Source of the DNA: Mangrovimonas cancribranchiae
GTDB lineage: Bacteria > Bacteroidota > Bacteroidia > Flavobacteriales > Flavobacteriaceae
Direction of reading: 5' to 3'
Length of the DNA stretch: 64,000 bases
NCBI RefSeq assembly: GCF_037126245.1
Contig: NZ_CP136925.1
Coordinates: forward strand, 1,876,001-1,940,000
Positions 55,971-64,000 of this stretch are shown one piece after another. The notes under the pieces are model-generated. The model saw only the letters and a program-made list of their open reading frames with translations. It had not been told where the DNA came from and did not search any database. Made by a program: the position numbers and the translations under genes. The number at the start of each line of letters is the position of its first letter. Positions within the stretch are counted from its first letter, which is position 1.

Positions 55971-56625
55971 AGATGCTTCAATATACCAAGGCGATAATTT
56001 AGTATTAACCGATGTTAATGTAGATGTTAACAAAGGGGAATTTGTTTACCTTATTGGAAAAACAGGAACCGGAAAAAGTAGTTTTATGAAAACACTTTAC
56101 GGCGATTTGCCCCTAACAAAAGGTGAAGGACAAATTGTAGATTTTGATTTAAAAACACTTAAAGAGAAAGATATTCCATTTTTAAGGCGAAAGTTAGGCG
56201 TTGTTTTTCAAGACTTTAAACTCCTTACAGATAGAACTGTTAACGACAATTTGGCGTTTGTACTAAAAGCTACAGGCTGGAAAGACAAAAACAACATTAA
56301 AACTAGAATTGATGAGGTTCTTGACAAGGTTGGCATGAAAACCAAAGGGTTTAAGTTTCCCCACGAACTTTCTGGTGGTGAGCAACAACGTGTTGCCATT
56401 GCGCGTGCTTTGTTAAACAATCCTGAACTTATTTTGGCAGACGAACCCACAGGAAACCTTGACCCACAAACTAGTGTTGAAGTTATGGAAGTGCTTCGAG
56501 ATATAAACAAAAATGGGAACACCATACTTATGGCCACGCATGATTATGCCTTGCTTTTAAAATACCCAAGCAAAACTTTAAAATGCGATGACAATCAAGT
56601 TTTTGAAGTGGTCCAGAGAAAATAA
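55948..56625 (+). CDS. ftsE: Cell-division ATP-binding protein FtsE
   Basis: The 225-residue ABC ATPase has Walker [10 protein letters not shown] (about 37-45), the signature [16 protein letters not shown] and Walker [24 protein letters not shown] and [12 protein letters not shown] mark it as FtsE, the partner of FtsX that activates cell-wall hydrolases at the septum. FtsX is not next to it. The start overlaps the glycosyltransferase gene by 23 bases. Confidence 0.9.
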   Translation: MQTVLHLKDASIYQGDNLVLTDVNVDVNKGEFVYLIGKTGTGKSSFMKTLYGDLPLTKGEGQIVDFDLKTLKEKDIPFLRRKLGVVFQDFKLLTDRTVNDNLAFVLKATGWKDKNNIKTRIDEVLDKVGMKTKGFKFPHELSGGEQQRVAIARALLNNPELILADEPTGNLDPQTSVEVMEVLRDINKNGNTILMATHDYALLLKYPSKTLKCDDNQVFEVVQRK

Positions 56626-56628
56626 ATA

Positions 56629-57555
56629 TTACTTTAAATAACGACTAACTTCAGCATCGATAATTTTTGAGCATTTCTTGGCGCCTTTTATATTTAAATG
56701 ATCGGCATCATGAAAATCGCTTAGTTTAAATTTAGGATTACGCAATAAATTAATATTAAAAACATTAGCATATTTTTCACTCAACTGCTTACTTATACGC
56801 TCTATAGCTTTCACTTCTTTATAATCGAGTTTATTAAGGTATGGTTCTCCTACAGGCATATTTACCAAAAACACTTTTATTTGTTTTTTAGCACAAATAG
56901 AAATCATGCCTTTAAGTCGTGTTATATTATGCGAAAACACCATGCTTCCATCATCATGTTTTGCTGAAATAATCTTGGCTAATCGCTCCATTTCTAACGA
57001 ATCGACTGCTGTTACATAGGTATTCCCCCAACCTCTTTTATCGCATCCAATTAAGGTTCCTTCGTTTATGTACTGCGTAATGGTTCTAATAGTATGTTTT
57101 AGTTTTCTTGTTAATGCTAAACTATATTTTTTGAGATCGAAAGTTGTAATTAAAGGCACTTCTAATTCCATGTTATAACGGTAAAAATACTTTCGCCAAA
57201 CATCTTCTTGAGTATTATCGGCTTGACTAAGTGTAGTATACTCCATAGGGAAAATAACAAACTCCAATTTTTTAAAACTATCTATATGTTTTTTAAATAA
57301 TAACTCATCAAAATAAATAGTTTGGCTAATATTAGCCATATTAAAAACAGGCCTTGAAAAACTCTCCGGATTTAAACCATAAAAGTAATGGGAATCGCCA
57401 AATATCAACCCTTTTGCTACATTATAATGTTTTGGTATTTGCTTTTGCTTAAAACTATAATTATTTGGTGTTATCCTATAAAAACACTCTATAGAAATCC
57501 AAACCAACAGTATTGGAAAAATAAAAAGCAGCGTATTTCTTTGTATTTTTTTCAT
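56629..57555 (-). CDS. SGNH-like membrane-anchored protein of unknown function
   Basis: The 308-residue protein has one N-terminal membrane helix (about 8-24). IFGDSHYFYGLNPE near residue 52 resembles the GDS block of SGNH hydrolases, and SDFHDADHLNIKGAK near the end resembles their DxxH block. It could be a sugar O-acetyl hydrolase or transferase at the envelope, like AlgX/DltD-type proteins, but the catalytic role is not certain. It is next to the polysaccharide locus and ends 3 bases from the ftsE stop. Confidence 0.65.
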   Translation of the reverse strand: MKKIQRNTLLFIFPILLVWISIECFYRITPNNYSFKQKQIPKHYNVAKGLIFGDSHYFYGLNPESFSRPVFNMANISQTIYFDELLFKKHIDSFKKLEFVIFPMEYTTLSQADNTQEDVWRKYFYRYNMELEVPLITTFDLKKYSLALTRKLKHTIRTITQYINEGTLIGCDKRGWGNTYVTAVDSLEMERLAKIISAKHDDGSMVFSHNITRLKGMISICAKKQIKVFLVNMPVGEPYLNKLDYKEVKAIERISKQLSEKYANVFNINLLRNPKFKLSDFHDADHLNIKGAKKCSKIIDAEVSRYLK

Positions 57556-57746
57556 TTATAATGATAACTATTAAAACGTTTCTTTAACACAGAAAACAAT
57601 TTCTTTTTAAAAGACGCTCAATATTAACCGCCTTATCTATTTAAAATAGACAATATACATTTAAAACTTGGTTTATAGGTAACATGAAATAAATAACATT
57701 GCGAGACAAAATTCGTTTTTTCATAATAAACCCAAAAGTTATTGCT

Positions 57747-57754
57747 TAGATTTG
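57747..57754 (+). promoter_or_regulatory. Candidate -7 box of the first polysaccharide GT2 gene
   Basis: TAGATTTG fits TAnnTTTG, 21 bases before the ATG at 57776. The -33 element is unclear. Confidence 0.4.
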
Positions 57755-57775
57755 AAAAACATATGACGCTATTTC

Positions 57776-58657
57776 ATGCTTTCTATTTTAATTCCTACAT
57801 ACAACTACAATGCTTTACCATTAGTTCAAAATATTGAGCAACAAATCAACGAACTAGGAATAGCCTATGAAATTATTTGTATAGATGATAATTCTAACGC
57901 CTCGTTTGATAAAACCAACCAGCAAATAAATTATTTAAAAAACTGCATATTTATAAAAAACTCTGAAAATTTAGGCAGTTTAGGCACTAGAGTTAATTTA
58001 GCTAAAAAAGCAACATATAATTGGTTATTATTTTTAGATGCCGATACGCTTCCTAAAAATTCTAGCTTTATGGCTTGTTATATAAATAGTTTAAACAAAA
58101 ATTTTGATGTCATTTTTGGAGGAATAGATTACAAAATCTCACATGAAAAAAGATTTGCTTTAAGAGAAGCTTTTGGAAAAAAGAGAGAAACCGTAAGTGC
58201 TTTAAAAAGAAACAAAATGCCTTATAAATTTGTCTCGTCGGCTAATTTTTTAATTAAAAAAAAGGTATTTCTTAATACTTTAGAAAATATAAACAAAACG
58301 GCTTATGGGCAAGATTACCTTTTTGGTTCTCTATTAAAATCTAAAAAAACAACTATAAAACATATAGATAATACTGTTTACCATTTAGGACTCGAGGAAA
58401 ATGATGTTTTTTTAAAAAAATCTAAAACGGCCGTTAAAACGTTAGCGAAACTATATAAAGCTAATCAAATTAAAGAACACGACATTACACTTATAAAAGC
58501 ATACAAAACACTTCGTTTGTTTGGTTTGACCAGAATATTTAAAATCATTATAACAGCTTTTAACAAAAACATAGAAAAAAACCTTACTGGTAGTTCGCCT
58601 AGCTTACTTTTGTTTGATTTATATAGATTAGGGTATTTTTGTAACGTTACTTTGTAA
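57776..58657 (+). CDS. GT2 glycosyltransferase
   Basis: The 293-residue GT-A enzyme starts LSILIPTYNYNALPLVQNI and has IICIDDNSN and NWLLFLDADTLP, the donor-binding Asp motifs of family 2. The C-terminal third is Lys-rich and has one hydrophobic patch. Donor and acceptor are unknown. It lies 3 bases before the next GT2 gene, so the two are one operon within the surface-polysaccharide locus. Confidence 0.88.
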   Translation: MLSILIPTYNYNALPLVQNIEQQINELGIAYEIICIDDNSNASFDKTNQQINYLKNCIFIKNSENLGSLGTRVNLAKKATYNWLLFLDADTLPKNSSFMACYINSLNKNFDVIFGGIDYKISHEKRFALREAFGKKRETVSALKRNKMPYKFVSSANFLIKKKVFLNTLENINKTAYGQDYLFGSLLKSKKTTIKHIDNTVYHLGLEENDVFLKKSKTAVKTLAKLYKANQIKEHDITLIKAYKTLRLFGLTRIFKIIITAFNKNIEKNLTGSSPSLLLFDLYRLGYFCNVTL

Positions 58658-58660
58658 ATT

Positions 58661-59581
58661 ATGACGCCTTTTTTCTCCATAATTATACCACTTTACAATA
58701 AAGAATATTTTGTAAAAAACACTATTACGAGTATTTTAAACCAATCGTTTAAAGATTTTGAAATTATTGTTGTTAACGACGGCTCTACAGATAATAGTTT
58801 AGATATTGTTAAAACATTTAAAGACCAAAGAATTCGTGTTTTAACTACTAAAAATCAAGGCGTTTCATCTGCCAGAAATTATGGTATAAAAAAGGCTAAT
58901 GCTAAATATATTGCCTTTTTAGATGCTGATGATTTGTGGGAAACCTCATACTTACAAACAATTCATAATTTAATTATAGGGTATCCTAAAGAATCTATTT
59001 TTGCAAGTGCTTTAAAAATAAAGAAAGGAGGTAATTATCACCTATCCAAATACAAAGATTTAGATTTAAAAAAAGGCGAAACAGCTAGGTTAAATTATTT
59101 TAAAAGCAGTAAAAAACAATCTATCCTTCACTGCTCGTCTGTAGTTATTAAAAAAACCATTTTTAAAAAAATTGGTGGTTTTAATTCTAATCTTAAAACT
59201 GGTGAAGATACAGATTTATGGATTAGGATTGGCTTAAAGTACCCCGTTGTGTTTATACATAAATATTTGGTTACTCACCTCGCTCTAAATTCTGGATTAA
59301 CCTCTACTAACAGAAGCTATTTCAAGCCCATAAATTTTTCGGAATATGAAAACAAAAGTCAAGATATTGATTTTAAATCCTTTTTAAATAAAAACAAATT
59401 TTCATCGGCCTTAAAACTTAAAATAACTAAAGACATGAGGTGTTTTAACCAGTTAAAACAAACTATAAATTTTGATATGCTAAGTGTTAAACAAAGGCTA
59501 GCCCTAACAGTCCCAAGGTTAATACTATTGGCATACTTATATTTACACTCATTATTTAGTAACGAAAAAAAGTTCTTTTAG
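58661..59581 (+). CDS. GT2 glycosyltransferase
   Basis: The 306-residue enzyme has FSIIIPLYNKEYFVKNTI, FEIIVVNDGSTDNSL and YIAFLDADDLWETSYL, a textbook GT2 pattern. GEDTDLWIRIGLKYP near residue 185 is the catalytic-base region. A weak hydrophobic C-terminus may rest on the membrane. Its TAG stop shares bases with the stop of the convergent fdtA gene. Confidence 0.9.
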   Translation: MTPFFSIIIPLYNKEYFVKNTITSILNQSFKDFEIIVVNDGSTDNSLDIVKTFKDQRIRVLTTKNQGVSSARNYGIKKANAKYIAFLDADDLWETSYLQTIHNLIIGYPKESIFASALKIKKGGNYHLSKYKDLDLKKGETARLNYFKSSKKQSILHCSSVVIKKTIFKKIGGFNSNLKTGEDTDLWIRIGLKYPVVFIHKYLVTHLALNSGLTSTNRSYFKPINFSEYENKSQDIDFKSFLNKNKFSSALKLKITKDMRCFNQLKQTINFDMLSVKQRLALTVPRLILLAYLYLHSLFSNEKKFF

Positions 59582-59994
59582 AGAGCTTTAAACGACTTAA
59601 ATTGTTTAAAGTTTCTAATATAATCTGATTCATTAAACTCTTCGGAAGCCAGAACTAAACAAACCGATCCTGAAGAAAAATTTTCTAACTCCCTCCATAT
59701 TCCAGTTGGTATTAATAAGCCTTTATCTGGTTTATTTAGCACGACTCTTTTTTCATCTACGCCATCATTAAGTACAACTTCAAAACTACCACTTAAGGCG
59801 ACTAAAAACTGTTTTAATTGTTTGTGAGCATGTCCACCACGATAAGCGTCGCTTGGCACATCGTATAGATAGTACACTCGTTTTATTGCAAAAGGAATAC
59901 ATGTTTTTTCAATAACAGCAAGATTTCCTCTATGGTCTTTTATTTTAGGAATATCAATTATTGTTATATCTTCTAATCGGTTCTTATTCATCAT
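59578..59994 (-). CDS. fdtA: FdtA/QdtA-type dTDP-6-deoxyhexose 3,4-ketoisomerase
   Basis: With an ATG at 59994 the cupin protein has 138 residues. IPKIKDHRGNLAVIEK, YRGGHAHKQLKQFLVAL and GIWRELENFSSGSVCLVLAS match WxcM/FdtA-like ketoisomerases, with the His pair of GGHAH in the active site. It turns dTDP-4-keto-6-deoxyglucose into the 3-keto sugar, which an aminotransferase then aminates. The aminotransferase at 63331-64000 is the obvious partner. FdtA (Fuc3N) and QdtA (Qui3N) cannot be separated with confidence here. Confidence 0.85.
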   Translation of the reverse strand: MMNKNRLEDITIIDIPKIKDHRGNLAVIEKTCIPFAIKRVYYLYDVPSDAYRGGHAHKQLKQFLVALSGSFEVVLNDGVDEKRVVLNKPDKGLLIPTGIWRELENFSSGSVCLVLASEEFNESDYIRNFKQFKSFKAL

Positions 59995-60814
59995 TTTTCT
60001 TGACAATATTTTTATACGTTGATATTCCTTTATACCCAGCTTTTAATTTAGAAAAAATACTAGAAACATGAATTAATCCTCTTATAGTTATTCCTACAAC
60101 ATGTTTAATAGGATAAAGATAGGCTATTGTGCCAAAAAGTTTATAATTCAATGCACTTCTAGCAAATATAAATCTATCAGAGTCCATTTCATCGCTCGAA
60201 CTATAGGGTTTATGTTTTACAATATACTCTGGATAGAAAATTGAAGTAATATGTTTATTTAAAGCATTCCTTAAAAAAATTCGATTCTCTCCATCTTGAA
60301 AAACACTTCCTAATCCAAAATACTCATCAAACGACAGTTTATTTTCTTTTAACACTTTTAGATTAAATGTTATTTCAATTGAAAGTACTTTTCTATAAAA
60401 CCTTCTTAAACTGCTAATTTTATTAGGGTAATTACTATAAGGATCACCTATTGTTGTTAGTGTTTTAAAACATATTAAATCGGCCTTAGTTTCAAGGTAA
60501 GCATTGTTTATTTTACTTATAAAATTTTTCAAAAAAACAACATCGTCATCTGCTATTAAGCAAATATCGCCTTTAGCATTATTAATAGCTAAATTACGGC
60601 TTTTGCTAACCCCTTTTTCATAAGAGTTAATTATTCTTATATTTTTAAAATTGGACGTGAGCAGATTTTTTGGTGTTGTTTGGTTTATAACTAAAACATG
60701 ACATTTACTAATGTCATTATTTTTAAACATTTCGTATAAAAAGTTTAATGAACTTCTATTTGTAGTAGATACTAAAACTTCTATACTATATCCTTTATTC
60801 TGCGTTATGTTCAC
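59984..60814 (-). CDS. GT2-like glycosyltransferase
   Basis: The 276-residue protein has IEVLVSTTNRSSLNFLYEM, GVSKSRNLAINNAKGDICLI and ADDDVVFLKNF, a GT2-like donor site with three Asp. It is more divergent than its neighbours. The start is GTG at 60814 (MNITQNKGYS); the next ATG is 28 codons on and would cut the first strand. Its end overlaps the fdtA start by 11 bases, so both are probably translated together. Confidence 0.75.
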   Translation of the reverse strand: MNITQNKGYSIEVLVSTTNRSSLNFLYEMFKNNDISKCHVLVINQTTPKNLLTSNFKNIRIINSYEKGVSKSRNLAINNAKGDICLIADDDVVFLKNFISKINNAYLETKADLICFKTLTTIGDPYSNYPNKISSLRRFYRKVLSIEITFNLKVLKENKLSFDEYFGLGSVFQDGENRIFLRNALNKHITSIFYPEYIVKHKPYSSSDEMDSDRFIFARSALNYKLFGTIAYLYPIKHVVGITIRGLIHVSSIFSKLKAGYKGISTYKNIVKKNDE

Positions 60815-60823
60815 TTAAACCGT

Positions 60824-60854
60824 TATATTTGGTTCTACAAAGTTACCAAATATA
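60824..60854. promoter_or_regulatory. Inverted repeat with a -7 box on each strand
   Basis: TATATTTGG (60824-60832) and CCAAATATA (60846-60854) form perfect 9-base arms 13 bases apart. Each arm is a TAnnTTTG box facing one of the two divergent genes, so it may be a double promoter or an operator. Confidence 0.5.
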
Positions 60855-60856
60855 GC

Positions 60857-61999
60857 ATGAAAATACTTTTAATTGGAGAATTTAGCCGATTACATAATTC
60901 CTTAAAAGAAGGACTTAATTACTTAGGGCATGATGTTATAATTATTGGAAGCGGTGATTTATTTAAAAAACTACCCGTAGATATTGATGTTTCGGTTAAG
61001 TTTTTTAATAATAGTTTAGGACGGTTCCTTAGAAAAATTACGTTTCGTGTTTTTGGCTTTGATATTGCTGATTTAGAAACTTTTTTAAGGGTTAAAAAAA
61101 ACCTTCATCAATTAAAAGGTTTTGATATTGTTCAATTGATAAACGAAGATGCTTTTAACTTAAATCCAGGGTTACAAAAATTAATCCTAAAGCCTATATT
61201 TAAACATAATAAATTTGTTTTTTTACTTTCTTGTGGCGACGATTATACTAGTACTAATTATCACCTAAACAATAAAGATAGGTATTCTGTTTTAACTCCT
61301 TATTTTAAAGATTCAAAACTTAAAAAAAAGTTTCAATACTCTTTAAAATTTACTACTAAACCTTACAAAAAACTTCACGACTTTATAGTGGCTAATTGTA
61401 ATGGCGTTATTGCATCGGATATGGATTACCATATACCTTTGCTTGAACACCCTAAATATTTAGGGTTAATTCCTAACCCCATAAATATTAAAAAAATTAA
61501 ATTCTCCCCCATAAAAGCAAACAACAAAATCAATATTTTTTTAGGAATAAACACACTATCTCGAATAAAAAAAGGGATTCCTTTTTTTGAAGAAGCACTA
61601 AATATTATTCAAAAAAAGTATCCTGAAAAGGTGGATATAAAAATCACAAAAAACCTTCCTTATAACGAGTATATTAATATTTATAACAACGCGCATATTG
61701 TGTTGGATCAGGTTTATGCTTACGATCAAGGTTATAATGCTTTAGAGGCTATGGCTAAAGGTAAGGTGATTTTTACTGGTGCAGAAAAAGAGTGGCTTAA
61801 CCATTATGATTTAAAAGAAGATACTGTTGCTATAAATGCGCTTCCAGATGTTAATCAAATAGTAAAAAAGCTAGAATGGTTAATACAAAACCCTAAAAAA
61901 ATCGAGGACATATCTAAAAACGCTAGATCTTTTATTGAAAAGGAACATCATTATATTACAATAGCCCAATTATATTTAGACACTTGGAAAAACCATTAA
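60857..61999 (+). CDS. GT4-like glycosyltransferase
   Basis: The 380-residue protein starts MKILLIGEFSRLHNSLKEGL and should have a GT-B fold. KINIFLGINTLSRIKKGIPFF near residue 225 fits the linker before the donor domain, and YDQGYNALEAMAKGKVIFTG near 285 resembles the E-x7-E-type donor motif of GT4, in a weakened form. Donor and acceptor are unknown. Its TAA stop shares bases with the stop of the convergent flippase gene. Confidence 0.75.
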   Translation: MKILLIGEFSRLHNSLKEGLNYLGHDVIIIGSGDLFKKLPVDIDVSVKFFNNSLGRFLRKITFRVFGFDIADLETFLRVKKNLHQLKGFDIVQLINEDAFNLNPGLQKLILKPIFKHNKFVFLLSCGDDYTSTNYHLNNKDRYSVLTPYFKDSKLKKKFQYSLKFTTKPYKKLHDFIVANCNGVIASDMDYHIPLLEHPKYLGLIPNPINIKKIKFSPIKANNKINIFLGINTLSRIKKGIPFFEEALNIIQKKYPEKVDIKITKNLPYNEYINIYNNAHIVLDQVYAYDQGYNALEAMAKGKVIFTGAEKEWLNHYDLKEDTVAINALPDVNQIVKKLEWLIQNPKKIEDISKNARSFIEKEHHYITIAQLYLDTWKNH

Positions 62000-63330
62000 G
62001 AATCCTCCGGTCCTTCTCCATTATTATGTTTTGACGTTTCGTCTGAAATAACACCAAACAGTGAAGAGCTAAATATTAATAATATAATACCGTAATACAT
62101 TACATAGGAAACAAAGTGTGCTATTGTTGCTCCTTTTACGCCAAACATATCTATAAAGTAAATACTTGTTGCATACAAAATGGCTACAGAAAAAGCTTCT
62201 GTAATAATGTAATGCCAAAACATTTTTTTAGCTAAAAACTGGTAAGCAATAACAATGGAAAGCACTTTTACAAAGTCACCTAAAAGTTGCCATAAAAACA
62301 ACTCTTCTACAGGCTGAAAATCGCTTGAAAAAACCATTTGAACAATAAATCCTCTTAAAAGATAGATAACCAATAAGCCCGCAAAAAATATAGGGATAAT
62401 AGATTTATAAAATCCAAAAACTTCATTTCTAAAGTCTTTTACATTGTCTATCTCAGACAATCTAGGTAATACATATAATGTTAATAAAGAGCTTACAAAC
62501 ATTAAGTAGTATTTAGAAATACGATTCATAGCCTCTAAAAAACCGGCTTCATTATCGCCTACGGTATCCATAACATAAGTTCTTATTGCCAAAGACACCA
62601 TAGGAAGTACGAGCGCAGAAAACAAAGCCATTAACGAATAAGCCCCTAGTTTTTTTACATAACTTAGAGAAAACTGCTTCACCTTAATTAAAGGCGCTAA
62701 ACTTCTTCTATTTATAACACCTACAAGTGTTATTAAGAAAATTAACGACTCAGCAATAGCAACTGCTATTAAAGCACCATCTATACGGTTTTGATAAATT
62801 AAAAGTAAGGTTATAGACAGCCCTAAAATTTGCCCAATAATGTTAATTATAATAAGTATTTTAAACTTAGAAAAACCATTAAGTATTGAAAACGTAAACA
62901 TATTCAATACATAAAAGGGCAACGCAATGGCTGCTATTTTAATAACGTAAGCATAATCGTTATACGCTGGAAAGATTATGGTATTTATATAATCGGCGTT
63001 AAAATAACATAAAAAACAAACTAAAACCGTAGAAAAAAAACCGAGATAGAAAACCGTAGAAATAGTTTTACTTAACTCAATGGTGTTTTCTTTAAACTGG
63101 GCGATATATTTTACAACGCCATTATATAACCCTAAAGTAGCAAATGATTTTACAGAGTTAAGAAAATCTCTTAAGTTTCCTATTAATGCTAAACCTTCTG
63201 GCCCAACATACAAAGCAATAGCCTTTGATGTTAAAAAACCAGCTACTATTTTGGTAATAACAGACGCCGAATTTAACGATGCTACCTTAAATAAAACATT
63301 ATTATTTATGTACTTTAAGAGTTTTCTCAA
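61996..63330 (-). CDS. Wzx-type polysaccharide flippase (MATE/MOP superfamily)
   Basis: The 444-residue protein has 12-14 membrane helices. The N-terminal SVITKIVAGFLTSKAIALYVG and GLYNGVVKYIAQF are typical of O-antigen translocases (RfbX/Wzx). It should flip lipid-linked oligosaccharide across the inner membrane. The start is TTG at 63330, directly after the aminotransferase stop, with no ATG nearby. The link to FdtA and the aminotransferase suggests a Wzx/Wzy-dependent glycan with an amino-deoxy sugar. Confidence 0.87.
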   Translation of the reverse strand: MRKLLKYINNNVLFKVASLNSASVITKIVAGFLTSKAIALYVGPEGLALIGNLRDFLNSVKSFATLGLYNGVVKYIAQFKENTIELSKTISTVFYLGFFSTVLVCFLCYFNADYINTIIFPAYNDYAYVIKIAAIALPFYVLNMFTFSILNGFSKFKILIIINIIGQILGLSITLLLIYQNRIDGALIAVAIAESLIFLITLVGVINRRSLAPLIKVKQFSLSYVKKLGAYSLMALFSALVLPMVSLAIRTYVMDTVGDNEAGFLEAMNRISKYYLMFVSSLLTLYVLPRLSEIDNVKDFRNEVFGFYKSIIPIFFAGLLVIYLLRGFIVQMVFSSDFQPVEELFLWQLLGDFVKVLSIVIAYQFLAKKMFWHYIITEAFSVAILYATSIYFIDMFGVKGATIAHFVSYVMYYGIILLIFSSSLFGVISDETSKHNNGEGPEDS

Positions 63331-64000
63331 TTAATAGGTATTTACAATTTTCACCACATAACTCACTTCTTCATCGGTCATAATAGGACTTATAGGCAAA
63401 CTTACAATACTTTCGTGAATAGCCTCTGTTATTGGTAAGTTTTTATCAGCAAAACCACTCATTGCCTGCTGTTTGTGTGGTGGTGTTGGGTAATGTATTA
63501 AGGTTTCTATGTTATGCTGTTTTAAATAATTTATAAAACCCTCCCTATCGTTAACCCTAACCACAAACACATGATAAACATGTGCTTTTTCACTATTTAC
63601 AAAAGAAAACTTAACCTTATTATTCTTAATTTCTGATAAATATATTTTAGCTATTTCCTGTCTCCTTGCGTTATCTTTATCCAGACTTGGTAATTTTATG
63701 TTTAAAATAGCTGCTTGGAGTTCATCTAATCTCATGTTAAACCCAAGATATTGATTAATATACTTTTTCTCGGCACCATAATTTCTTAAACTCCTAATAA
63801 CTTTAGCCAAATCTAAATGATTAGTTGTTACTGCTCCTGCATCGCCCAAAGCGCCTAAGTTTTTACCTGGATAAAAACTAAATGCTGCTGCATCTGATAA
63901 ATTTCCAGCTTTGTTTCCGTTTTTATAAACAGCTCCATGAGCCTGTGCAGCGTCTTCTAAAACAAGTAATCCATGTTTTTTGGCAAAAGAATTCACGTTT
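63331..64000 (-). CDS. DegT/DnrJ/EryC1/StrS aminotransferase (FdtB/QdtB-like), N-terminus cut by window edge
   Basis: About 222 C-terminal residues are visible and the frame is open to the window end. [17 protein letters not shown] and [20 protein letters not shown] are family motifs, with the PLP lysine in [36 protein letters not shown] follows in the usual order (given as parts of one helix region). It should add an amino group to a dTDP-3-keto-6-deoxyhexose made by FdtA. The flippase starts right after its stop codon. Confidence 0.88.
   Translation of the reverse strand, partial: NVNSFAKKHGLLVLEDAAQAHGAVYKNGNKAGNLSDAAAFSFYPGKNLGALGDAGAVTTNHLDLAKVIRSLRNYGAEKKYINQYLGFNMRLDELQAAILNIKLPSLDKDNARRQEIAKIYLSEIKNNKVKFSFVNSEKAHVYHVFVVRVNDREGFINYLKQHNIETLIHYPTPPHKQQAMSGFADKNLPITEAIHESIVSLPISPIMTDEEVSYVVKIVNTY

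Noticed and set aside
1-64000. CRISPR arrays, insertion sequences, prophage genes, rRNA genes
   Set aside because: I looked for regular repeats, transposases, phage structural genes and 16S/23S sequence and saw none.

Overview
The window looks like a chromosomal segment of a marine-type member of the Flavobacteriaceae (Bacteroidota). The evidence is the low GC content, promoters of the TTG-N19-TAnnTTTG type, almost no Shine-Dalgarno sequences before genes, and a gene set typical of the family (DUF4369, DUF2851, DUF3467, NamZ/DUF1343, a PASTA protein beside RluD, a TonB-receptor-like barrel with a TPR partner). I see no phage, insertion sequence, CRISPR array or plasmid gene. The window is mostly housekeeping DNA with a surface-glycan locus at the right end and a glycosyltransferase cut by the left edge.

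Layout. 1-1344: a truncated two-domain glycosyltransferase and a tiny Tat-type lipoprotein with a Gly/Tyr/Asp repeat tail. 1408-4643: rluD and a PASTA protein, divergent from ddl and coaD. 4647-12955: a SulP anion transporter, a VanX-like dipeptidase, an AlkB-like oxygenase, an alpha/beta hydrolase, a four-gene SPFH cassette ending in a ribbon-helix-helix protein, a DUF819 membrane protein and a DUF4369 lipoprotein. 12996-15322: tRNA-Thr, then the operon idi-queD-manA-small protein (minus strand). 15452-17788: prfC, a 4Fe-4S mini-protein, DUF3467.

17838-31410 is the core gene-expression block, all on the minus strand. Read in the direction of transcription it is hpf, tRNA-Thr(TGT)-Tyr-Gly-Thr(GGT)-tuf-tRNA-Trp-secE-nusG-rplK-rplA-rplJ-rplL-rpoB-rpoC. 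The tRNA-tuf-secE-nusG-rpl-rpo order matches the thrU-tyrU-glyT-thrT-tufB region of Escherichia coli. xerC and rpsU follow. rpsU is the one gene here with a full AGGAGG ribosome-binding site, which fits its proposed autoregulation in this phylum.

32778-53704 (mostly minus) holds metabolic and envelope genes: a carboxypeptidase-regulatory-domain protein, acyl-CoA dehydrogenase, a helix-hairpin-helix protein, an alanine/sodium symporter, a K+ channel with an RCK domain, PspC, DUF2851, a cystathionine-beta-synthase-like enzyme, an FtsX-family permease, NamZ, a glycerophosphodiesterase with a fatty-acid hydroxylase, a YkgJ-type cluster protein, a methyltransferase, an amidohydrolase, and a plug-less outer-membrane barrel with a 1006-residue TPR protein. 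53902-56625 is an overlapping operon of a GT2, a GT-C-type membrane protein and ftsE. 57776-64000 is a polysaccharide locus in mixed orientation: several glycosyltransferases, an FdtA-type ketoisomerase, a Wzx-type flippase and a DegT/StrS aminotransferase that runs off the right edge. FdtA plus the aminotransferase suggests a dTDP-3-amino-3,6-dideoxyhexose (Fuc3N or Qui3N type) in the surface glycan.

I found no clear new defence or mobile system. The best leads are the SPFH cassette, the barrel/TPR pair, the rpsU leader, the hairpin at the tRNA-tuf promoter, the GT4-GT9 fusion and the interrupted repeat lipoprotein.
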